From Lentzea cavernae (lineage in GTDB: Bacteria; Actinomycetota; Actinomycetes; Mycobacteriales; Pseudonocardiaceae), in the NCBI RefSeq assembly GCF_014653695.1, contig NZ_BNAR01000001.1:744001-808000 (forward strand): a DNA stretch of 64,000 bases, read 5' to 3'. The notes below the pieces were generated by a model. It worked only from the letters and a program-made list of their open reading frames with translations. It had not been told where the DNA came from and made no database searches. This document shows, piece after piece, positions 17,137-26,811 of this stretch. A program made the position numbers and the translations under genes. The first letter of the stretch is position 1; each line of letters starts with the position of its first letter.

Positions 17137-18168
17137 TCAGACGCGGGGCGGGGCGGTCGACGCGCGCGGCACCAGGCTTGGAGCGTGCACCAGGCGCTCC
17201 ACCGGAGGCCGGTTCGTCATGACGCCGAACAGCGCCTCCGCGGCCTGCGCGCCGAACGAGAAGACGTCGTGCCGCATGGCCGACAGGGTCGGCCTGGTGA
17301 GCTGGCACAGCTGCGAGTCGTCCCACGCGAGCAGGGACAGGTCCCCCGGCACCGACAGACCGAACTCCGCCGCCACCCCCAGCGCCGCGACCGCCATGAC
17401 GTCGTTGTCGAACACGATCGCGGTCGGCCGGTCCGGCGACAGCAACAACGTGCGACAGGCCCGGCTCCCCTGGTCCGCCGAGAAGTCCGCCACCACCGTG
17501 CGCGCCTCCAGACCGAGATCGCGCGCCACCTCGGTGAACGCCGCCGTCCGGATCACGCTGTGCCCCAGCTCCGGCGGACCGCTGACACGCGCGACGCGCC
17601 GATGCCCCAGCGCGGCGAGGTAGCGCACGGCCTCGGTGATCGCCTCCGCGTCCTCGGTCCACACCGAGGTGAAGGGACCTGCCAGGCTCGGGTGCCCGAC
17701 CACCACGGCGGGCAGGCCGAGCTCCGCCAGCGCGGGAATGCGCGGGTCGTCCACGTGCAGATCCACCAGGATGCTGCCGTTGACCCGCCCGCCCTGCCAC
17801 CACTCGCGGTGGACCTCGATCTCCTCGTCCCCGTCCACCAGGCGCAACAGCAACGAACACGACCGCCGCACCAGCACGCTCTCGATACCCGAGATGAACT
17901 CCATGTAGAACGGCTCCAGCCCCAGCAACCGGGCCGGCCGGGCGATCACGAGCCCGACGGTGTGCAGGCCGCCCCCGGACAACGAGGCCGCGGCGAGGTT
18001 GGGCCGCCACCCCAGCTCGCGCGCGACGGCGAGGATGCGCTCCTTCGTCGAGGCCGACACCCCCGGCCGGTCGTGCAGGGCGATCGAGACGGCGGCGGTG
18101 GACACCCCGGCCCGCGCGGCGACGTCCTTGATGGTCACCCTGCGCTCGCTTGGGACGGAGTCGGTCAC
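17137..18168 (-). CDS. LacI family transcriptional regulator
   Basis: A 343-residue LacI/GalR protein. The DNA-binding domain is at residues 10-60 (VTIKDVAARAGVSTAAVSIALHDRPG), including the hinge segment RPNLAAASLSGG. A periplasmic-binding-protein-like sugar domain follows (VGLVIARP, AIVFDNDVMAVAAL, SLLAWDDS). Sites resembling its operator occur in its own promoter and twice before the mannanase gene. It probably represses both until a mannan-derived oligosaccharide or monosaccharide binds. Confidence 0.92.
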   Translation of the reverse strand: MTDSVPSERRVTIKDVAARAGVSTAAVSIALHDRPGVSASTKERILAVARELGWRPNLAAASLSGGGLHTVGLVIARPARLLGLEPFYMEFISGIESVLVRRSCSLLLRLVDGDEEIEVHREWWQGGRVNGSILVDLHVDDPRIPALAELGLPAVVVGHPSLAGPFTSVWTEDAEAITEAVRYLAALGHRRVARVSGPPELGHSVIRTAAFTEVARDLGLEARTVVADFSADQGSRACRTLLLSPDRPTAIVFDNDVMAVAALGVAAEFGLSVPGDLSLLAWDDSQLCQLTRPTLSAMRHDVFSFGAQAAEALFGVMTNRPPVERLVHAPSLVPRASTAPPRV

Positions 18169-18184
18169 GGCCGCGAGTTTACTG

Positions 18185-18199
18185 GTGAAACGTTTGAGC
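18185..18199. promoter_or_regulatory. LacI-type autoregulatory operator
   Basis: GTGAAACGTTTGAGC has the core palindrome AAACGTTT. It lies about 20 bases before the lacI start and shares 9 bases with mannanase operator 2. Confidence 0.7.
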
Positions 18200-18350
18200 T
18201 GTTGCGCGAGAAGGAGATGTCGGCGGTCGGGTGATCGTTGTGCGTGGTTGTGCGGGCGGCCGGTGGTGATGCGCCCGACGCGGGGGTGGCGGCGGTGGTG
18301 ATTTAGTTGACACTGAAGCGATAGGTCAGATCAGCGGCGCGCGACACAGG

Positions 18351-18557
18351 GGCGCGGCGCAAAGCAGCGCGGTGCGGTGTGAACCGACGCAGCGCGGCGC
18401 GAAGCGGGTGCAGCGCGAGCCCGGCGCGAAGCGGTCTAGAACGCGGGGCAGTGCGAGCCAGTGCGGCGCTGGACGGGGTCAGTGCGGCACGGAGCGGTCC
18501 GGCGCGAGGCGAAACGATCCAGTGTCCTGCGAGGCGGTCCGGCGCGTCGCAAAGCGG
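18351..18557 (+). repeat. Degenerate short-repeat array in a gene-free stretch
   Basis: The 477-base gap between lacI and the csoR promoter has no credible gene. This part is built of decayed copies of GGCGCGAAGCGG(TCC), exact at 18396-18407 and 18423-18434. Variants lie near 18351, 18486, 18501, 18528 and 18541. Spacing is irregular. Base composition (GCG/AAGCGG runs) is unlike the coding flanks. No function is evident. Confidence 0.6.
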
Positions 18558-18576
18558 AGATCAGGTGCGCCTGCCT

Positions 18577-18607
18577 TTGACATACCCATACCCCCCTAGG
18601 GTATAAA
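18577..18607 (+). promoter_or_regulatory. CsoR-type copper operator overlapping the csoR promoter
   Basis: A TTGACA -35 (18577-18582) and a TATAAA -10 (18602-18607, 19-base spacer; GGTATA would give 17) enclose ATACCC-CCCTA-GGGTAT (18588-18604). This is the GC-rich dyad bound by CsoR repressors, preceded by one more ATACCC. Apo-CsoR bound here would block the promoter of the whole copper operon, and Cu(I) would release it. Confidence 0.85.
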
Positions 18608-18676
18608 TGACGGCAGAGCCCACCGCACCCCCGGGATGACCACCCGGCCGCGCGGTGGCCGGAGAAGGAGCGAGAC

Positions 18677-18958
18677 ATGCACGGCTACGCCGACACGAAG
18701 GACGCCCACCTGCGCCGCCTCCGCCGCATCGAGGGGCAGGTCCGCGGACTGCAGCGGATGATCACCGAGGACGAGTACTGCATCGACGTGCTCACCCAGA
18801 TCTCCGCGGCCACCAGGGCGTTGCAGGCGGTCTCACTGGGGCTGCTCGACGAGCACCTCAAACACTGCGTGAGCCAGGCCGTCACCGAGGGCGGCGCCAC
18901 AGCCGACGCGAAGATCGCGGAGGCGAGCGACGCGATCGCACGCCTGGTTCGCTCCTAA
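18677..18958 (+). CDS. csoR: Copper-sensing repressor CsoR
   Basis: A 93-residue all-helical CsoR/RcnR repressor. The Cu(I) ligand triad Cys-His-Cys is at Cys35 (DEYCIDVL), His60 and Cys64 (LDEHLKHCV). The basic helix RRLRRIEGQVRGLQRMI binds DNA. The ATG follows GAAGGAG. It is first in an operon with a small leader ORF, a His-rich exported protein and copA, behind a perfect CsoR-type dyad. Confidence 0.95.
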   Translation: MHGYADTKDAHLRRLRRIEGQVRGLQRMITEDEYCIDVLTQISAATRALQAVSLGLLDEHLKHCVSQAVTEGGATADAKIAEASDAIARLVRS

Positions 18959-18975
18959 CCCGCCAGGAGAAGACG

Positions 18976-19023
18976 ATGAGCAAGTCCGTCCACGCCGTCG
19001 AGACCGGATCGGCGGCCCGATGA
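18976..19023 (+). CDS. 15-codon leader ORF coupled to the His-rich protein gene
   Basis: ATG at 18976 with AGGAGA 5 bases upstream encodes [15 protein letters not shown] and stops in a TGA that overlaps the next ATG (ATGA at 19020-19023). The good ribosome site and exact coupling suggest it is translated. It could be a translational coupling peptide, or the remnant of a lost small chaperone such as CopZ. No metal-binding residue except one His is present. Confidence 0.55.
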   Translation: MSKSVHAVETGSAAR

Positions 19024-19859
19024 AGACCGCGCACAAGGTCGGGCTCTACGCCGCTGCCTTGGCGGTGGTCTTCGGCGGCACCTGGGCAGCGGGCGCCGCG
19101 ACAGGGACACAACAACCCGCAGCGCCCGACACACACGCCGGGGACGCACACGGTGGACACGAGTCCGCGCCGTCGAAGCTCCCACCAGGACTGTCCGTTT
19201 CGGACAACGGCTACACGTTGCGTCTGAAGGAACAGGAGCCGCTCACCTTCCACGTCGAAGGGCCGGACGGGAAGCCGGTCACGAAGTTCTCCGTGGAGCA
19301 CGAGAAGCGGCTGCACCTGATCGCGGTCCGCCGGGACGGGTCGCACTTCCAGCACGTGCACCCGCAGATGGCCCCGGACGGCACCTGGACGACGCCCCTG
19401 GCCCTGCCGAACGCCGGCAGCTACCGGGTCTTCGCCGACTTCAAGCCGGAGGACGGCCCCAAGACCACCCTGGGCGCCGACGTCCACACACCAGGCGACT
19501 ACAGGCCGCAGAACCACATCGACAGCCGCACGTTCACGGTCGACGGGTACGAGGTAACCCTCCACGGTGACCTGAACGCGAACACCGCATCAACCGTGAC
19601 GGTGACCATCACCAAGGACGGCAGGCCGGTGACGGACCTGCAGGACTACCTGGGGGCCAAGGGCCACTTGGTGGCGCTGCGGTCGGACGACCTGGCGTAC
19701 CTGCACGTGCACCCCGAGGAGAGCGCCCAGGTGAAGTTCGCCGTGGAGGTGCCGACGGCCGGGAAGTACCGGCTGTTCCTGGACTTCCAGCACAACAACA
19801 AGGTGCGCACCGCGGAGTTCACGCTCACGACGCACGAGGAGGGCGGTCATGGCCACTGA
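19020..19859 (+). CDS. Exported His-rich protein of the copper operon
   Basis: A 279-residue protein with an N-terminal membrane segment (residues 7-28) and an extracytoplasmic body. Histidine clusters suit copper binding: [10 protein letters not shown] near residue 39, [17 protein letters not shown] and the C-terminal EEGGHGH. Two similar beta-rich halves each carry an LHVHP-type motif, which suggests an internal duplication. It lies between csoR and copA and overlaps copA by 11 bases. A role in extracytoplasmic copper buffering or handover is inferred, and the precise family is not certain. Confidence 0.75.
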   Translation: MKTAHKVGLYAAALAVVFGGTWAAGAATGTQQPAAPDTHAGDAHGGHESAPSKLPPGLSVSDNGYTLRLKEQEPLTFHVEGPDGKPVTKFSVEHEKRLHLIAVRRDGSHFQHVHPQMAPDGTWTTPLALPNAGSYRVFADFKPEDGPKTTLGADVHTPGDYRPQNHIDSRTFTVDGYEVTLHGDLNANTASTVTVTITKDGRPVTDLQDYLGAKGHLVALRSDDLAYLHVHPEESAQVKFAVEVPTAGKYRLFLDFQHNNKVRTAEFTLTTHEEGGHGH

Positions 19860-22041
19860 CACCATCGAGCTCTCGATCGGCGGCATGACCTGCGCCTCGT
19901 GCGCGGCCCGGATCGAGCGCAAGCTCAACAAGCTGGACGGCGTGGAGGCCTCGGTCAACTACGCGACCGAGAAGGCCCGCGTCAGCTACGCGGGTGACCT
20001 CACCCCCGCCGACCTGGTGAAGGTCGTCGAGGACACGGGGTACACCGCAGAACTCCCCGCCGCCACAACCGAACAGCCCGAGCACGACCCGACGCGAACG
20101 CTGCGGCAGCGGCTGATCACGTCGGCCGTCCTCTCGACACCGGTGGTCGCGTTCGCGATGGTCCCGGCGCTGCAGTTCACCTACTGGCAGTGGCTGTCGC
20201 TCGCGCTGGCAGGGCCGGTCGTCACGTATGCCGCGTGGCCGTTCCACAAGGCGGCGTGGACGAATCTGAGGCACGGCGCCGCCACGATGGACACGCTGAT
20301 CTCGCTCGGTGTCGGGTCGGCGTTCCTGTGGTCGCTGTACGCGCTGTTCCTGGGCACGGCGGGCACTCCGGGCATGACGCACGGGTTCACGTTCACCATC
20401 GAGCGGACGTCCGGCACCGGCAACATCTACCTCGAGGTCGCGGCGGGCGTCACGACGTTCATCCTGGCCGGCCGGTACTTCGAGGCGCGGTCGAAGCGGC
20501 GCGCGGGAGCGGCCCTCACGGCGTTGCTCGAGCTCGGCGCGAAGGACGTCGCGGTCATCAGGGACGGCCGTGAGGTGCGCATCCCGACGGACGAGCTCGT
20601 GCCGGGCGACCGGTTCGTCGTGCGGCCGGGCGAGAAGATCGCCACGGACGGCGTCGTCCGGGAGGGCGGCTCCGCGGTCGACGCGAGCATGCTCACGGGC
20701 GAGTCGGTGCCGGTCGAGGTGCGGCCCGGCGACCCGGTGGCCGGCGCGACGGTCAACGCGGGCGGGCGGCTCGTCGTCGAGGCGACGCGGATCGGGTCGG
20801 ACACGCAGCTCGCGCAGATGGCGAGGCTGGTCGAACAGGCGCAGAACGGCAAGGCCGAGGTGCAGCGCCTCGCGGACCGGATCTCCGCCGTGTTCGTGCC
20901 GATCGTGATCGCTCTCGCCGTGGGCACGCTGGGCTTCTGGCTCGGCACCGGCGGCGGTGCGGGGGCGGCGTTCACGGCCGCGGTGGCGGTGCTGATCATC
21001 GCCTGCCCGTGCGCGCTGGGCCTCGCGACGCCGACCGCGTTGCTCGTCGGCACGGGCCGGGGCGCCCAGCTCGGCATCCTGATCAAGGGGCCGGAGGTGC
21101 TGGAGTCCACGCGCCGCGTCGACACCGTGGTGCTCGACAAGACCGGCACCGTCACGACGGGTCGCATGAGCCTGGTGAGCGTTCACACCGCCGAGGGCGA
21201 GACCGAGGACGAGGTGCTGGAGCTCGCCGGTGCGCTGGAGGCCGCGTCCGAACACCCGATCGCGAGGGCGATCGTCGCGGCGGCCGGTGAGGTCCCGCAG
21301 GTCGAGGACTTCCAGAACGTCGAGGGCCTGGGCGTGCAGGGCGTGGTGAACGCTCACGCCGTGCTCGTCGGCCGGGAACGCCTGCTCGACGACTGGAGCG
21401 TGCAGCTCGGCGAGGACCTGCGGGAGGCCAAGGAGGCGGCGGAACGGCAGGGCCGCACGGCGGTGCTGGTCGCGTGGGACGGCAAGGCCCGTGGCGTGCT
21501 GGTCGTCGCGGACACGGTCAAGCCCACGTCGAAGGAGGCGGTCGAGGGCCTTCGCAGGCTCGGGTTGCGTCCCGTGCTGCTGACCGGCGACAACAGGGCG
21601 GCGGCGGAAGCGGTGGCGGCCGAGGTCGGCATCACCGAGGTCGTCGCGGAAGTGCTGCCGGCGGACAAGGTCGACGTCGTGAAGCGCCTGCAGGACGAGG
21701 GGCGCGTCGTGGCGATGGCCGGCGACGGGGTGAACGACGCCGCCGCGCTCGCCCAGGCCGACCTGGGCCTCGCCATGGGCACCGGCACGGACGTCGCGAT
21801 CGAGGCGAGCGACCTCACGCTGGTGCGCGGCGACCTGCGGGCCGCCGTGGACGCGATCAGGCTGGCGCGGCGCACGCTCACCACGATCAAGGGCAACCTG
21901 TTCTGGGCGTTCGCGTACAACGTCGCGGCGCTGCCGCTGGCGGCGCTCGGCCTGCTCAACCCCATGATCGCGGGCGGGGCGATGGCGTTGTCGTCGGTGT
22001 TCGTGGTGAGCAACAGCCTGCGTTTGCGCGCCTTCCGCTGA
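19849..22041 (+). CDS. copA: Copper-exporting P1B-type ATPase
   Basis: A 730-residue inner-membrane copper pump. The N-terminal heavy-metal domain carries GMTCASC (Cys15, Cys18). The transmembrane metal site is [10 protein letters not shown]. The phosphorylated Asp is in DKTGTVTTG. The actuator motif is LTGESVP, the SEHPIA motif marks P1B pumps, and [16 protein letters not shown] completes the ATP domain. CPC with this operon context indicates Cu(I)/Ag(I). Expression should follow csoR. Confidence 0.96.
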   Translation: MATDTIELSIGGMTCASCAARIERKLNKLDGVEASVNYATEKARVSYAGDLTPADLVKVVEDTGYTAELPAATTEQPEHDPTRTLRQRLITSAVLSTPVVAFAMVPALQFTYWQWLSLALAGPVVTYAAWPFHKAAWTNLRHGAATMDTLISLGVGSAFLWSLYALFLGTAGTPGMTHGFTFTIERTSGTGNIYLEVAAGVTTFILAGRYFEARSKRRAGAALTALLELGAKDVAVIRDGREVRIPTDELVPGDRFVVRPGEKIATDGVVREGGSAVDASMLTGESVPVEVRPGDPVAGATVNAGGRLVVEATRIGSDTQLAQMARLVEQAQNGKAEVQRLADRISAVFVPIVIALAVGTLGFWLGTGGGAGAAFTAAVAVLIIACPCALGLATPTALLVGTGRGAQLGILIKGPEVLESTRRVDTVVLDKTGTVTTGRMSLVSVHTAEGETEDEVLELAGALEAASEHPIARAIVAAAGEVPQVEDFQNVEGLGVQGVVNAHAVLVGRERLLDDWSVQLGEDLREAKEAAERQGRTAVLVAWDGKARGVLVVADTVKPTSKEAVEGLRRLGLRPVLLTGDNRAAAEAVAAEVGITEVVAEVLPADKVDVVKRLQDEGRVVAMAGDGVNDAAALAQADLGLAMGTGTDVAIEASDLTLVRGDLRAAVDAIRLARRTLTTIKGNLFWAFAYNVAALPLAALGLLNPMIAGGAMALSSVFVVSNSLRLRAFR

Positions 22042-22088
22042 CGAGGACGACCGAGAAGGCAACAGGGCCCACACGGCCGGTTTCGTAG

Positions 22089-22133
22089 CCTCGGCACATC
22101 AGCTTCCGATGAACAGGAGTGGATGTGCCGAGG
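22089..22133 (+). promoter_or_regulatory. 12-bp perfect inverted repeat enclosing the ribosome site of the SGNH gene
   Basis: CCTCGGCACATC (22089-22100) and GATGTGCCGAGG (22122-22133) are perfect complements around a 21-base loop. The loop carries the AGGAG ribosome site, and the 3' arm carries the GTG start at 22125. As RNA it would lock initiation; as DNA it could be an operator. Nothing else in the 77-base spacer looks regulatory. Confidence 0.8.
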
Positions 22134-22967
22134 TTCGCCCTGGTCATGGCCGCGGCGGTCACGCTGCTGACCGCGTGCTCCTCGACGCCGCCCGCGCCGG
22201 TCCCCGTGCCCGCGAGCAGCAGTGCCCCGCCACCGGCCGAGCAGGTCCACCTGTCGATCGGCGACTCCTACGCGACCGGCTTCGGGCCGGGCGGCACCAC
22301 CGAGAGCTTCGCCCAGATCGTCGCCAAGGAGTCCGGGCTCAAGCTCGTCAACCTCGCCTGCAACGGCGCCACGTCCGCCGACCTGGCCACCCGGCCCGCC
22401 TGCGGGCCCGACGCGGGCGGCAAGACCCAGCTGGACGCCGCGGTGGAGGTGCTGCGCGGCGGGAAGACAGCTCTCGTCACGGTGGTGATCGGCGGCAACG
22501 ACCTGACGCCGTGCGCGCTGGTGCAGGACCCGCTCGACTGCGCGACCAGGACCGTCGCCGGCATCCAGACCAACGTCGCCGGCACGCTCACCGAGCTGCG
22601 GGAGGTCGCGCCGGACGTCAAGATCGTCGGCCTGACCTACCCGGACGTGTTCCTCGGCGCCTGGGTGAACCCGTCGTTCCCCAACGGCAAGAACCTCGCC
22701 CGGCAGTCGGTCACGATGTTCCAGGACTTCAACACCAGGATCGCGGCCCAGTACGACAGGTTCGGCGCGAAGTTCGCCGACGTCACGACCGCGACCGGCG
22801 GTTACGGCGCGCTGACCGAGCTGACCCAGGACCCGAAGTACGGCCAGATCCCGGCCTCGGTGGCGAAGGTGTGCACGCTCACCCACTTCTGCGACCGCAC
22901 CGACGTGCATCCGACGCCCGCCGGTCACCAGGTGATCGCGGAGGCCGTCACCGCCGCGAGTCGCTGA
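22125..22967 (+). CDS. SGNH/GDSL-type hydrolase lipoprotein
   Basis: A 280-residue exported lipoprotein with lipobox TLLTAC (Cys18), then a Pro/Ser-rich tether. Block I is SIGDSYATGFG with Ser48 as nucleophile, block III is VVIGGNDLTPC, and block V is TDVHPTPAGH with the catalytic Asp/His. Paired cysteines suggest disulfides, as in streptomycete secreted esterases. It should be a surface lipase or esterase. The start GTG 22125 is chosen because AGGAG lies 5 bases upstream; GTG at 22119 has none. The end overlaps the convergent kinase gene by 20 bases. Confidence 0.88.
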   Translation: MPRFALVMAAAVTLLTACSSTPPAPVPVPASSSAPPPAEQVHLSIGDSYATGFGPGGTTESFAQIVAKESGLKLVNLACNGATSADLATRPACGPDAGGKTQLDAAVEVLRGGKTALVTVVIGGNDLTPCALVQDPLDCATRTVAGIQTNVAGTLTELREVAPDVKIVGLTYPDVFLGAWVNPSFPNGKNLARQSVTMFQDFNTRIAAQYDRFGAKFADVTTATGGYGALTELTQDPKYGQIPASVAKVCTLTHFCDRTDVHPTPAGHQVIAEAVTAASR

Positions 22968-24525
22968 ACTCCGCCCGGACAGTCGTCCCCTCCCCCGCGA
23001 CGGACCGCACGGTCAGGCGCCCGCCGACCGCCGCCACGCGGTCGTCCAGCCCGCGCAACCCGGAACCGGTGACGTCGGCACCGCCAGCACCGTCGTCGCT
23101 CACCTCGACCGTGACGAGGTCGTCCACGCGCTCGACCTCGATCCGCACCTCACGGGCCTGGGCGTGCTTGGCGGCGTTCGTGAGCGCCTCCGCGACCACG
23201 AAGTAGCAGGTGCGTTCCGCGACGGGCGAGAGTCGCCCGTCCAGGACACCGGCGAGCACGGCGGGGACAGCCGACCGCTCGGCCAGGGACAGCAGCGCGG
23301 GGCCGAGCCCGGCGTCGGTCAGCAGCACCGGATAGATGCCGCGGGCCAGCTCGCGCAGGTCGTCCAGCGCCCTGGCCAGCTCCTCGCGGGCGGCGGTGAG
23401 CAGCTCGGGCGAGTTCTCGGCCAGCCGCAACGTGAGCAGCACCGACACCAGCCGCTGCTGCGCGCCGTCGTGCAGGTCGCGTTCGACCTGGCGGCGGGCC
23501 TCGTCCGCGGCCTCGACGATGCGGCGCGCCCGCAGTTCGTTCTGCACGGCCAGAGCCGCGCTCGCCGCGACGGCGCGCACGAACGCCGGGTCCAGCGCCG
23601 GGTCGTGCACGAGCGCCGCCAGCCGCGTCCCGCCTGCCTCGAGGTAGGTGACACCACGGGACGTCGGCGCCACCTCGCCGTACACGACCTCCAGCGACGG
23701 GTCGTGCAGCGTGCGCGCCAGCACCGACCGCAGGTCGCCGGGCAGCCCGGCGCCGAGCGAGACCGCCAGGTCCCCGACCGCCGACCGGTCGAGGCGTGCC
23801 CGCACCAGCCCGTACAGCAGCGCGAGCGGCCACCCGACCAGCACGACCTCGGTGGACCACTGCAACGGCACCTGCACCGCGGCCGGCAACCCGAGCAACG
23901 CGGCCACGTACGTGACGACGAGGGTGAGCACGATCGCCGCGCCACCCCACACCACCGGTGCGAGATCGCGCCGGGCAACGTTCCCCGAACGCAGCCAGCG
24001 CGTGATCATGCGCGCCAGCAACGCCACGAGCAGCACGATCCCGCCGGTCAGCACCACCACGGCGACGACCGGAACGCCGGGCGACGGCACCTCGCGGATC
24101 ACCACGACGTTCTGCGGGCCGTCGAACGGCGTGAGCAGCAGGTAGCCGACGTTGACCGGGACCGTGAGCAGGTAGGCGACGCCCACGACCACGCGCTGCC
24201 AGCGGCTGGTCATCCGCCCGGTCGGATACGTGACCAGCAGGTGCCCGAGCACCGCCAGGTACAGCGTCTTCGTCGCGACGCCGAGCGCGTAGGCCCAGTC
24301 GGCCTCGACGGCGCCCGTCAGCCGCACGAACCACGCCAGCCCGACCGCGATCATCAGCTGCCCGGCGGAGCTGTCGGGCCGCCGGTCCGCGGCCTCGATC
24401 CCGGCGCCGATGAACGCGAGACCCACCGCGAGGTTCAGCACGACGGCCGGCACCGAGACCTCGTAACCGCCCCAGACCAGCGCGGCCAGCGCGAGAAACC
24501 CGGTGCCCAGCCAGAGGACCCTCAT
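22948..24525 (-). CDS. NarL-type sensor histidine kinase
   Basis: A 525-residue membrane kinase. The N-terminal half has about eight hydrophobic helices without a large extracellular loop. A cytoplasmic region leads to the HisKA_3 dimerisation box ([22 protein letters not shown], phosphorylated His) and an HATPase domain ([36 protein letters not shown]). It overlaps the response regulator gene by 4 bases (ATGA), and the two form a two-component pair. The stimulus is unknown, but the membrane-embedded sensor suggests an envelope signal. Confidence 0.92.
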   Translation of the reverse strand: MRVLWLGTGFLALAALVWGGYEVSVPAVVLNLAVGLAFIGAGIEAADRRPDSSAGQLMIAVGLAWFVRLTGAVEADWAYALGVATKTLYLAVLGHLLVTYPTGRMTSRWQRVVVGVAYLLTVPVNVGYLLLTPFDGPQNVVVIREVPSPGVPVVAVVVLTGGIVLLVALLARMITRWLRSGNVARRDLAPVVWGGAAIVLTLVVTYVAALLGLPAAVQVPLQWSTEVVLVGWPLALLYGLVRARLDRSAVGDLAVSLGAGLPGDLRSVLARTLHDPSLEVVYGEVAPTSRGVTYLEAGGTRLAALVHDPALDPAFVRAVAASAALAVQNELRARRIVEAADEARRQVERDLHDGAQQRLVSVLLTLRLAENSPELLTAAREELARALDDLRELARGIYPVLLTDAGLGPALLSLAERSAVPAVLAGVLDGRLSPVAERTCYFVVAEALTNAAKHAQAREVRIEVERVDDLVTVEVSDDGAGGADVTGSGLRGLDDRVAAVGGRLTVRSVAGEGTTVRAEFSDSRR

Positions 24526-25166
24526 CGGCGCAGGTGGGCGAGCACGGCCAGCACCCGCCGGTTGTCGTCGGACCCCTGCCGCAGCCCGAGCTTCGTGAAC
24601 ACCGACCGCACGTACGCCTCGACCGTCTTGGGGCTGAGGAACAACCGCTCGCAGATCCCCTGGTTCGACCGCCCCTCGGCCATCAGGGCGAGCACCTCGC
24701 GTTCCCGTTCCGACAACGACTCCAGCGGATCGCCGGCCCGCCGCCTGCCGACCAGCGTCGCCACCACGCCGGGGTCGATCACGAGCCCACCGGCGGCCAC
24801 CCGCCGCACCGCGTCGGCCAGTTCCGCGAGGTCGGCGACGCGGTCCTTGAGCAGGTACCCGGCTCCTCGGGCGTCCGAGTCGAGCAGCCGCAACGCGTAG
24901 TGCGGCTCGACGTGCGCGGACAGGACGAGGATCCCGATCTCCGGGTGCGTCCCGCGGATCTCCCGCGCGGCGTCGAGCCCCTCGGTGGTGAAGCCGGGCG
25001 GCATCCGGATGTCCACCACGACGACGTCCGGCGGGTCGGCGTGCACCAGGGCCAGGAGCCCGGCCGCGTCACCGACCTTCGCCACCACGTCGAATCCCGC
25101 GTCCGTGAGCAACCGCGCCACGCCTTCGCGGAACAACGCGGAGTCGTCAGCTACTGCTACGCGCAT
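24522..25166 (-). CDS. NarL/LuxR-type response regulator
   Basis: A 214-residue regulator. The receiver domain has acidic residues in [10 protein letters not shown] and the phospho-acceptor Asp52 in [11 protein letters not shown]. The LuxR helix-turn-helix is at residues about 150-205 ([43 protein letters not shown]). The ATG at 25166 is preferred to an upstream TTG (25178). Either start lies within the end of the upstream membrane-protein gene, so translation is coupled. Partner of the kinase encoded next. Confidence 0.92.
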   Translation of the reverse strand: MRVAVADDSALFREGVARLLTDAGFDVVAKVGDAAGLLALVHADPPDVVVVDIRMPPGFTTEGLDAAREIRGTHPEIGILVLSAHVEPHYALRLLDSDARGAGYLLKDRVADLAELADAVRRVAAGGLVIDPGVVATLVGRRRAGDPLESLSEREREVLALMAEGRSNQGICERLFLSPKTVEAYVRSVFTKLGLRQGSDDNRRVLAVLAHLRR

Positions 25167-25680
25167 GCGCTGATGCAACCACGTGTCCCGCCTGCCGGCG
25201 GCGCCACACGACGACCAGGACCACGTTGACCACCGTCAAACCGGCGACGGCGGGCCACAGGTGCTGCACGGCGCCCGTCGTGTCGCTCACGACGAACGTC
25301 CACGCGATCTTGAACAGGCCGCCGCCGTTGATCGCGACCAGCGCCCACGGCAGCGAACGCCGCCACAGCGCCGCGGCGAGACCGCCGAACGTCAACGGGA
25401 CGAGCAGCCCGGCCGCGAGCTTCACGGGCGTCCACTCCCCCAGCAGGTACTCGCGTTCGGCCGCGAGCATCTCGATCGCCCCGGCGGTCGGGTGCTCGGG
25501 CGCGGGGAACCACGCCATGCTCGTCGCGAGCGCCACCAGCGTCGCCGCCAGTCCCCACCAGCTGCGCTTGTAGCTGAAGTACGCGAACGGCAGCAGGAAC
25601 AACGGCCTGACGTACCAGCTGAGCTCGTTGTGGTGCCGTGCCCACGCCCACGCGCCGAGCTCGTTCAGCCACTCCACCAT
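25147..25680 (-). CDS. Small multi-pass membrane protein of unknown function
   Basis: A 177-residue protein with four or five hydrophobic helices ([66 protein letters not shown]) and a Trp/His-rich N-terminus. I recognise no family. Its 3' end overlaps the response regulator gene by 20 bases, so it is first in a three-gene operon with the two-component system. It could be the sensed or accessory membrane component. The next 172 bases upstream (25681-25852) hold no feature I could support. Confidence 0.65.
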   Translation of the reverse strand: MVEWLNELGAWAWARHHNELSWYVRPLFLLPFAYFSYKRSWWGLAATLVALATSMAWFPAPEHPTAGAIEMLAAEREYLLGEWTPVKLAAGLLVPLTFGGLAAALWRRSLPWALVAINGGGLFKIAWTFVVSDTTGAVQHLWPAVAGLTVVNVVLVVVWRRRQAGHVVASAHARSSS

Positions 25681-25852
25681 CTTCTTGCTCCTTTCCGGAT
25701 GGCTCTAGAGTTCGCGCTCACGAAGATCACGACCACGAGGCTGTCCCGCGAACCGGAGCAGGGTTTTCCCCGTATTACCCGAAAGACCCTGTTGATCAGC
25801 TCGCGCCTCTGACAGGCTCTGGATCCGTTGCCGCAACGAGGAAGAGTGCTTG

Positions 25853-26806
25853 ATGACCGTGCTCCCCCACACGACCGACGCCCTGCACCGGATCAGCGAC
25901 GCCGTCGACGGCTTGTTACGCGCCGAGAGGGAGCTCAACCTCGCTGACCCGTCCGCGCACATGCAGGTCGGTGGCCGGCTGCACGCGCTCGGCGTGCAGA
26001 TCCACGGCGGCGTGCTCGCGGGAATCCCGGAGGAGGACATCGCCGCGATCGTCCAGCCCGCGCGGTCGGCGCTCGCGCGTTCCCCCTTCATGCGCGACGA
26101 GAACGAGTGGGCGCGCGGCTACCCCAGCGACTTCCAGCTGGTCGAGCACGTCCTCGCGAAGACGAACAAGGCGGCGCCGGGCACGCTCGGCTGGCACGTC
26201 GAGACGCACCTGCAGGGCGTGGCGATCACGAACCAGCTCCGCAACCGGGTGATGCACCAGACCCGGCTGATCGGCGACACCCTGACGGCCCAGCGCAACG
26301 GGCCCCGCTCGGTGCTGGTGATCGCCGCCGGCGCCGCCCCGGACCTGCGGCAGATCCCGCCCGGCATCGTGCGGCCCGGCGACAGGTTCGTGCTCACCGA
26401 CGTCGACCCGGACGCCCTGGAGCTCGCGCAGCAGCGGCTCGGGCCGCTCAACGAGTTCACCACCGCGGTCAGCGGCAACGTGTTCCGCGCCATCCCGAAG
26501 CTCGCCGAGCTCGGTCCGTACGACCTGGTGCTGGTCGGCGGCCTCTACGAGTACCTCAACGACCGCGCGGCCGCACGGCTGACCGAGGCCGTGCTGACCA
26601 GGCTCTGCCGTCCCGGCGGCCTGTTCCACTTCTCCAGCCTGACCGGCGGGAACCCGTTCCGGTGGGCGCTGGAGTACCTGATGGAGTGGCAGGTGATCGA
26701 GCGCGACGAGGCCGCCGTGCGCGCGTTGCTGCCGGGTTGCGACGTGTCGGTGAGCTTCGACCAGACCGGGCTGGCCCTGCTCGCGCACGTCCGCACCAGG
26801 CGGTAG
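25853..26806 (+). CDS. SAM-dependent methyltransferase, PhcB-like
   Basis: A 317-residue protein. The C-terminal half is a class I methyltransferase: VLVIAAGAAPDLRQI for SAM binding, FVLTDVDPDALELA for the acidic loop, and DLVLVGGLYEYL. The N-terminal half, with RGYPSDFQLVEHV and a conserved AITNQLRNRV segment, resembles the PhcB-type methyltransferases that make 3-hydroxy fatty acid methyl ester signals in Ralstonia. That resemblance is by eye and moderate. The ATG follows GAGGAAG. It stands alone. A lipid or fatty-acid substrate is plausible, but other small molecules are possible. Confidence 0.7.
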   Translation: MTVLPHTTDALHRISDAVDGLLRAERELNLADPSAHMQVGGRLHALGVQIHGGVLAGIPEEDIAAIVQPARSALARSPFMRDENEWARGYPSDFQLVEHVLAKTNKAAPGTLGWHVETHLQGVAITNQLRNRVMHQTRLIGDTLTAQRNGPRSVLVIAAGAAPDLRQIPPGIVRPGDRFVLTDVDPDALELAQQRLGPLNEFTTAVSGNVFRAIPKLAELGPYDLVLVGGLYEYLNDRAAARLTEAVLTRLCRPGGLFHFSSLTGGNPFRWALEYLMEWQVIERDEAAVRALLPGCDVSVSFDQTGLALLAHVRTRR

Positions 26807-26811
26807 GCGCG

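Noticed and set aside
18200..18576. CRISPR or small RNA array before csoR
   Set aside because: Repeats are short, degenerate and irregularly spaced, without unique spacers or cas genes.
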